Assembly: GCA_002737105.1 (NCBI GenBank)
Contig: NSHO01000005.1
Span: forward strand, 1-27,857
Source: Flavobacteriales bacterium
GTDB lineage: Bacteria > Bacteroidota > Bacteroidia > Flavobacteriales > Flavobacteriaceae
Length of the DNA: 27,857 bases
Direction of reading: 5' to 3'
Positions 22,794-27,857 of this stretch are shown here, in pieces. Each line of letters begins with the position of its first letter. The stretch's first letter is position 1. Position numbers and translations under genes: made by a program. Under the pieces are notes generated by a model. That model was not told where the DNA came from and did not search any database. It saw only the letters and a list, made by a program, of their open reading frames with translations.

Positions 22794-23396
22794 TTAAAGA
22801 ATTTTTCTAAAAGTTAAATTTATTCTAGGTTTTTTAGGTTGAGTGGACTTTGGAATTTGATGTTTATAATGAATTTGGGCGCCATTTTTCATAACTAATA
22901 AACTTCCGTGTTCTAATAATAAAGACTGTTTAATCTCTTTTTTTGTATTGTGTTTTATTTGAAACATTCTTGCTTCTCCAAAACTTACCGATGCGATAAC
23001 TGGGTCTCTGCCTAATTCTTTTTCATTATCTGCATGCCAACCATTACTGTCTTTTTCGTTTCTGTACAAATTTAATAATACAGTTGTAAAATGTTCATTT
23101 ATTGCGTTTTCAATTTCGTCTTTTATAAATGTCAGTGAAGTATTTAAAGGATGAGGCTGCATAATAATATTTGAATAACCATAGGATTTTCCTTCATTTC
23201 CATAAAGTGATGTTAATCTGGGTTGGGCTATTTTTTTACCAAAAATTGTAATGTCATCTTGTTGCCAAGCTGTTTCATGATACAATTTTTCTAGAAATAA
23301 ATCGGCTTTTTCTTTGGAAAAAAAATTAGGATAATAAATAAATTCGGCATCGGGCAAATTTAAAATTATAGGTTCTTGGTTAAATAAATTAAGCAT
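22794..23396 (-). CDS. AlkB-like Fe(II)/2-oxoglutarate dioxygenase
   Basis: 200 residues, the size of ALKBH2/3-type proteins. AlkB enzymes remove alkyl groups from bases such as 1-methyladenine and 3-methylcytosine by oxidation. Iron ligands are H121 and D123 (WHADNE) and H179 (HYKHQIP); R191 and R197 in the PRINLTFR motif bind 2-oxoglutarate. QPRLTSLYG (about 58-66) and the NLYRNEKDSNGWH strand are typical of the ALKBH2/3 branch. No ada or alkA gene is adjacent. There is a 100-bp AT-rich spacer to the DUF2805 gene in which I see no terminator. Confidence 0.94.
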   Translation of the reverse strand: MLNLFNQEPIILNLPDAEFIYYPNFFSKEKADLFLEKLYHETAWQQDDITIFGKKIAQPRLTSLYGNEGKSYGYSNIIMQPHPLNTSLTFIKDEIENAINEHFTTVLLNLYRNEKDSNGWHADNEKELGRDPVIASVSFGEARMFQIKHNTKKEIKQSLLLEHGSLLVMKNGAQIHYKHQIPKSTQPKKPRINLTFRKIL

Positions 23397-23445
23397 AAAA
23401 AAGTGATGAATTTACTGCTAATTTATAGATTTTTTTTCAAATTAA

Positions 23446-24339
23446 TTACTCTTTTTTAGATAAATTTAGGTTCATAATTATTACTGCGAAAATAATTAAA
23501 AGTATACCACACCACTGCCAAAAGACAACTTTTTCATTTAATATTAAAAATGCCATTAGTACTGAAACTGGCAATTCCAGTGATGCGACTATACTACCTA
23601 AACCCAATCCTGTTTTTGGAAAACCAGCATTTAATAATATAGGCGGAATTATAGTCCCAAAAAAAGCTAAAAATAATCCGTAATTTTTGAAAATATCAAT
23701 ATTTAAAGCGCCAACTTGTGTAAAAGCTGAAAATATAAATACCATTACACTTCCGCCCAAAAGCATATACAAACTTCTTTGTGCGGACGATATTTCTATT
23801 GCTACTTTATTCGCTGTAAACATAGTCGTAGTAAATGATGCAGCAGCCAAAATACCCCAAAAAACGCCTTTCCAATCTAATTTTAGGTTGAATTCATATA
23901 ATTTTGTGGCTAAAAATGTTCCTAATAATACTATAATAACCGAGATTATCTTTTGCTTAGAAGGTAATTTTTTATCTAAAAACCATTCTAGTAAAACGCC
24001 CATCCAAACCGTTTGCATTAATAACACAATTGCAATTGAAACATCAATATATCTTACGCATAAGTAGTAAAAAACGCTCGTCATTCCTAAGGAAGTTCCA
24101 GCAATCATTAATTGAAAAATATTTTTTGAAGTTGCCGTCTTTGTTTTTTCTTTCTTGAATATTTTTTGGAATAAATTGATTAATAATAATCCAAGAATAC
24201 CGTAAATAAATTGTGAAGATGTTATTTCTGCAGTTGTAAAACCATCCTTATAAGCCAATTTTACAAATGTGGCTAGCATGCCATAACTTGTTGCGCCTAA
24301 TGCTACTAATAGTACTCCTTTTAGGATGTTATTTTTCAT
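23446..24339 (-). CDS. EamA/DMT family transporter
   Basis: 297 residues with about ten hydrophobic helices in two five-helix EamA repeats (about 7-140 and 152-293). Conserved features include the first-helix GxxxYGxxATFVKLA pattern and PVSVLMAFLILNEKV near the end, a typical end of the second repeat. It is an inner-membrane drug/metabolite exporter superfamily member; the substrate cannot be assigned. The DUF2721 gene precedes it by 25 bp, so the two are likely in one transcript. Confidence 0.9.
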   Translation of the reverse strand: MKNNILKGVLLVALGATSYGMLATFVKLAYKDGFTTAEITSSQFIYGILGLLLINLFQKIFKKEKTKTATSKNIFQLMIAGTSLGMTSVFYYLCVRYIDVSIAIVLLMQTVWMGVLLEWFLDKKLPSKQKIISVIIVLLGTFLATKLYEFNLKLDWKGVFWGILAAASFTTTMFTANKVAIEISSAQRSLYMLLGGSVMVFIFSAFTQVGALNIDIFKNYGLFLAFFGTIIPPILLNAGFPKTGLGLGSIVASLELPVSVLMAFLILNEKVVFWQWCGILLIIFAVIIMNLNLSKKE

Positions 24340-24364
24340 TTTAAGAATTTTAAAAATACTTTAA

Positions 24365-24766
24365 TTAATAATCATTTTCTTTCATCAAATCTTTAAGGTG
24401 AACGCGTAAGGCATTTACGGAAATACTAATTTCCCAAAATGAAATCCCCAATGAAATAAGTAATACCAATAAACTCAATCCAAACACATAAATACCAGAT
24501 GTTTCGTAATTTAAAAAGAGCAAAAGCATCGCAAATACGGATAAAAACAAACACAAAACACCAAAAAGTTGCATGTATCTTATCAGTGTGATTCTTTGGT
24601 TGAGGTTTTTAATCTCAACTAAAATTGATTTGTTTTTGTCCTGATCGTAGTTTTTTTTCAAACTTCTAACAATTTGTGCAATGGTTAAAAATCTATTGGT
24701 ATAAGCTAATAAAATTAGTGATGTTGCAGAAAATAGTAAAGCCGGAGTTTCAATAGAAAGATTCAT
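24365..24766 (-). CDS. DUF2721 family membrane protein
   Basis: 133 residues with three membrane helices (about 8-25, 65-87, 92-112). The opening TPALLFSATSLILLAYTNRF followed by LTIAQIVRSLKK is the hallmark of DUF2721. The function is unknown. It is spaced 25 bp before the transporter gene and 69 bp after the SGNH-like gene. Confidence 0.87.
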   Translation of the reverse strand: MNLSIETPALLFSATSLILLAYTNRFLTIAQIVRSLKKNYDQDKNKSILVEIKNLNQRITLIRYMQLFGVLCLFLSVFAMLLLFLNYETSGIYVFGLSLLVLLISLGISFWEISISVNALRVHLKDLMKENDY

Positions 24767-24835
24767 TAGATGTAATTTTTAATTTAAAATAATAATTTTT
24801 AAAGATACTTTTTTATGTAAAACATATTGTAACTT

Positions 24836-25735
24836 TTATCTCATTTTTTTATCCAGAAACAACGATAACTTTTTAGCACCAATTTCATTTAAATGATCGG
24901 CATCATGAAAATCTGTAGCTACAAATTTTTCAGAATCTAACAGATTTATATATTCGCAATTTGGATTTTTTTGAACGAGTTCATTTATGGTATTGGTTGT
25001 TTTTAATAATTGCATTTTATTTACATTCTTGGAATAAGAAGCATGCGTTGGTGTGGTAATGAACAGAATTTTTACCTTATTTTTTTGACATAATTCTATT
25101 ATTTTGTGTAAACTTTTTAAATTAGCGTCAAATAATTTAAAGTTATTTACGGTATGTTTTTTGGCTGTGAATTCGCCCTCAAATTTTTGGTTGCTCTTCG
25201 AACTAAAGTTTGTTCCCCAGCCCAAATTTGATGAGGTTATAAATGATTTATCAAACACATAAAACTTCACAGTTTTTTTTATATTCAGTAAAATATCATG
25301 ATTTAAAGTTTCAAAATTATCTGTAAAACGATATTTATTTTCAAAACCATAATACAAAATATAGTTTTTCAAGCGCCATTTTTCAACGTCAGTTTCTAAG
25401 GTTTCAAATAAACTAGAATAAGAAATTGGAATAATCACAGTTTCTAAATTCGAAAATTTATCCTTGTAATGATTTAATAACTCTTCATCTAAATCCAATG
25501 TTTGCGAAACATAAGCCGCATTGAAAGTGTGTTTGGAAAAATATTCAGGATTTATGCCGTAAAAACTATGAGAACTTCCTAAAATCAGGGTATTAATTTT
25601 CGAAGCATTTTTGTCTAAATAGACTTTTTTTAGTTGATAATCGTTAGGGATTTTTCTTATTGCAATTTCTAAAACCAAAAAGAAAATAAAAATTGGCAGT
25701 ATGATTTTCAAGATATGTAACCAAAATTTTTTCAT
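24836..25735 (-). CDS. Membrane-anchored SGNH-like protein
   Basis: 299 residues. One N-terminal membrane helix (about 7-25), the rest predicted outside. LILGSSHSFYGINP (51-64) has the GxSxS-like block I pattern of SGNH hydrolases with S54 or S55 as nucleophile, and DADH (278-281, then LNEIGAKKL) fits the C-terminal DxxH catalytic motif. Such proteins often work with an MBOAT O-acyltransferase to acetylate polysaccharides, but none is present here. Family assignment is from motifs, not full alignment, so function is tentative. It is first in the run SGNH-DUF2721-EamA-AlkB-DUF2805, after the htpG terminator. Confidence 0.7.
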   Translation of the reverse strand: MKKFWLHILKIILPIFIFFLVLEIAIRKIPNDYQLKKVYLDKNASKINTLILGSSHSFYGINPEYFSKHTFNAAYVSQTLDLDEELLNHYKDKFSNLETVIIPISYSSLFETLETDVEKWRLKNYILYYGFENKYRFTDNFETLNHDILLNIKKTVKFYVFDKSFITSSNLGWGTNFSSKSNQKFEGEFTAKKHTVNNFKLFDANLKSLHKIIELCQKNKVKILFITTPTHASYSKNVNKMQLLKTTNTINELVQKNPNCEYINLLDSEKFVATDFHDADHLNEIGAKKLSLFLDKKMR

Positions 25736-25783
25736 TTATGAGTATTGAAATAATATTTTTTTACTTTCTCCTGCAATATAAAA

Positions 25784-25819
25784 AAAATCCTGACAGGAAA
25801 AACTAACTGTCAGGATTTT
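25784..25819 (-). terminator. Intrinsic terminator of htpG
   Basis: A perfect 13-bp stem has arms aaaatcctgacag (25784-25796) and ctgtcaggatttt (25807-25819), a 10-base loop, and an A-run to the left. It lies 19 bp after the htpG stop. Confidence 0.88.
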
Positions 25820-25837
25820 ATAATTTAGTTTTAAATA

Positions 25838-27718
25838 TTATTTTAGCGTATCAAAACTTCTTTTTACAAAAGCAGTCAGTTCCTCTCCTTTTAATAAGCC
25901 TTGAGATAATTTGGCTAAATCTAATGCGTTTTTCACCAACTCTTTTTGTGTTGTTTCATTAGCTTGCAAGATTGAACTTGCCAACTCCGAATTGGCATTT
26001 ACCACCAAATTATACATTTCTGGCATGTTGCTCATTCCAAACATTCCGCCGCCGCCGCTTTGACTCATTTCTTTCATACGACGCATAAATTCAGGTTGTG
26101 TAATGATAAATGGCGTAGCATCACTATCTAATGATTCTAATTGAACAGAATAGGCTTTAGGAATTACAGTTTCTAAAGAAGCTTTTAGTGTTTCCTTTTC
26201 AGTATCTGATAATTTAGAAATTTGTACTTCTTCTTTGTTGATTAATTTATCAATATGATCCGCATCAACTCTTGCAAAAGTTAAATTTTCATTATCTGCT
26301 TCCAATTTCTGAATTAAATGCGATACAATTGGAGAATCTAAAAGTAAAACTTGGTATCCTTTGTTTGTGGCAATATCAATATAACTGTGTTGTGTTTCTT
26401 TATTTGAAGCATATAAAACAACTAATTTTCCATCTTTATCTGTTTGTAAATCTTTAGTTGTTTCTTTTAATTCAGCTAAAGTGTAATGTTTGTTTGCTGT
26501 TGTTGGATACAAAACAAAATCACCAGATTTTTCATAAAATTTAGGTTCAGAAAGCATTCCGTATTCCAAAACAATTTTAATGTCATTCCATTTTGCTTCA
26601 AAATCCTCACGGTTTTCGGTAAACAATGATTTCAATTTGTCCGCTACTTTTCTTGTGATATAATTTGAAATCTTCTTTACATTACTATCAGCCTGTAAGC
26701 CAGAACGCGATACATTTAACGGAATATCTGGGGAATCTACCACGCCTTTAAGCATCAATAAAAATTCAGGTACAATGCCTTCCACATTATCCGTTACATA
26801 AACTTGATTTTGATACAACTGAATTTTATCTTTCTGAATTTGTAAATCAGAACCTAATTTTGGAAAATATAAAATACCAGTTAAATTAAACGGATAATCT
26901 ACATTTAAATGAATGTGAAATAATGGCTCTTCAAACTGAGATGGATATAATTCTCTATAAAAGTTTTTATAGTCTTCGTCAGACAATTCACTTGGTTGTT
27001 TGGTCCAAGCTGGATTTGGATTGTTTATAAAGTTATCAACGTCTATATATTCAGGTTTGTAGTCATCACCAGCATCATCTGGTTTTGGTAAAGCTTCTTT
27101 TTTAGTTCCAAATTTTATTGGAATCGGCATGAATTTATTGTACTTCGTCAACAATTCACGGATTTTAAATTCTTCTAAAAACTCTAATGAATCTTCTGCA
27201 ATGTGTAACACAATTTCAGTTCCTCTATCGGTTTTATCATGCGGTTCTAAAGTAAATTCTGGACTTCCATCGCAAGTCCAATGCGCAGCTGGTTCGTCTT
27301 TAAAAGATTTTGTGAAAATTTCTACTTTTGAAGCCACCATAAAAGCAGAATAAAAGCCCAAACCAAAATGTCCAATAATTCCAGAATCTTTAGCAGCGTC
27401 TTCGTACTTGTTTAAAAATTCTTCTGCTCCTGAAAAAGCCAATTGGTTGATGTATTTTTCCACTTCGTCTGAAGTCATACCAATACCTTGGTCGATAACA
27501 TGAAGTTTTTTGCCTTCTTTATCAATTTTAATTTCTATTATCGGATTTCCGTATTCCGTTTTCGCTTCACCAATGCTGGTAAGATGTTTTAATTTTAAAG
27601 TGGCATCGGTTCCGTTAGAAATTAATTCACGTAGAAAAATCTCGTGATCGCTGTACAAAAATTTTTTAATCAATGGGAAAATATTCTCCACCGAAACATT
27701 AATTTTTCCTGATGTCAT
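25838..27718 (-). CDS. htpG: Molecular chaperone HtpG (Hsp90)
   Basis: 626 residues, normal bacterial length. The GHKL ATPase (about 1-215) has E31 and N35 (LRELISNGTDA), DQGIGM (76-81) and GHFGLGFYSAF (about 116-126); then the middle domain with the catalytic arginine in PLNVSRSGLQ; and a C-terminal dimerisation domain with a glycine-rich loop (SGGGGMFGM) before the amphipathic client helix. It acts as an ATP-driven homodimer on late folding intermediates in the cytoplasm. The upstream region (27719-27857) is AT-rich; I find no TAnnTTTG box at a normal distance and no CIRCE element, so heat regulation cannot be inferred here. Confidence 0.98.
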   Translation of the reverse strand: MTSGKINVSVENIFPLIKKFLYSDHEIFLRELISNGTDATLKLKHLTSIGEAKTEYGNPIIEIKIDKEGKKLHVIDQGIGMTSDEVEKYINQLAFSGAEEFLNKYEDAAKDSGIIGHFGLGFYSAFMVASKVEIFTKSFKDEPAAHWTCDGSPEFTLEPHDKTDRGTEIVLHIAEDSLEFLEEFKIRELLTKYNKFMPIPIKFGTKKEALPKPDDAGDDYKPEYIDVDNFINNPNPAWTKQPSELSDEDYKNFYRELYPSQFEEPLFHIHLNVDYPFNLTGILYFPKLGSDLQIQKDKIQLYQNQVYVTDNVEGIVPEFLLMLKGVVDSPDIPLNVSRSGLQADSNVKKISNYITRKVADKLKSLFTENREDFEAKWNDIKIVLEYGMLSEPKFYEKSGDFVLYPTTANKHYTLAELKETTKDLQTDKDGKLVVLYASNKETQHSYIDIATNKGYQVLLLDSPIVSHLIQKLEADNENLTFARVDADHIDKLINKEEVQISKLSDTEKETLKASLETVIPKAYSVQLESLDSDATPFIITQPEFMRRMKEMSQSGGGGMFGMSNMPEMYNLVVNANSELASSILQANETTQKELVKNALDLAKLSQGLLKGEELTAFVKRSFDTLK

Positions 27719-27857
27719 ATGATGTAAATTTTAAATTAATTTAATGATTTTGAATAGTCAAATTAAGTACCAATTTTGTTTTTGCTGACAAATTGACATT
27801 TTTACTTTATTGCAAATACAATATTTTTTTGGTTGCTCATAAATTAATACATTTACA

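Noticed and set aside
20397..25819. Related tcctg-type stems of three terminators (20397, 22369, 25784) as copies of one mobile element
   Set aside because: Similarity is limited to the short stem; loops and flanks differ, and strong GC-core stems with A/T flanks converge easily.

Overview
The window is a low-GC chromosomal segment of a member of the Bacteroidota, most likely Flavobacteriaceae (Flavobacterium or a close relative). The evidence is the AT-rich sequence, the Bacteroidota-type -7 promoter boxes (TAnnTTTG) just upstream of many genes, the near absence of Shine-Dalgarno sequences, and the protein families: a TPR hybrid histidine kinase, DUF4369 lipoprotein, DUF2721, DUF2805/TIGR03643, M61 peptidase, and a RecF of flavobacterial type. 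I see no rRNA, tRNA, CRISPR array, insertion sequence, prophage or defence island. Most of the window is ordinary core genome.

Layout. 1-2440 (minus): 5' part of an RluF-type pseudouridine synthase, then a zinc-ribbon-fold coiled-coil protein with its Nif3-like partner. 2664-3674 (plus): lpxK (lipid A 4'-kinase), converging with and overlapping a TPR hybrid histidine kinase (minus). 5872-12807 (minus): gapA, lipA, an ECF-like sigma factor overlapping a GT2 glycosyltransferase, murB, a rhodanese-thioredoxin lipoprotein, and recF. 12943-18993 (plus): TPR membrane protein-ribH (with a terminator), then mutL-rhomboid-rhomboid-EEP hydrolase as a tight run. 18986-25735 (minus): pentapeptide-repeat protein, DUF4369 lipoprotein, M61 lipoprotein peptidase, DUF2805 protein, AlkB-like dioxygenase, EamA transporter, DUF2721 protein and an SGNH-like membrane-anchored protein. 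25838-27718 (minus): htpG. Six clear intrinsic terminators and eight TAnnTTTG boxes divide these into transcription units. Four start codons are placed inside longer open frames, three of them because a promoter box falls in the extension.

The most unusual signal is non-coding. The spacers rluF/upstream, lipA-gapA, GT2-murB, murB-thioredoxin and thioredoxin-recF each carry a short degenerate tandem array with a period of 7 or 8 bp, usually starting 7-22 bp upstream of the next start codon. Two of the loci share a nearly identical 14-bp core. I know no name for them.

Other points worth a look: a 37-codon remnant of a TonB C-terminal domain stranded behind the sigma-factor gene; a MutL whose C-terminal endonuclease metal motifs are all lost; a 'zinc-ribbon' protein with no cysteine; and a Qnr-like pentapeptide protein.
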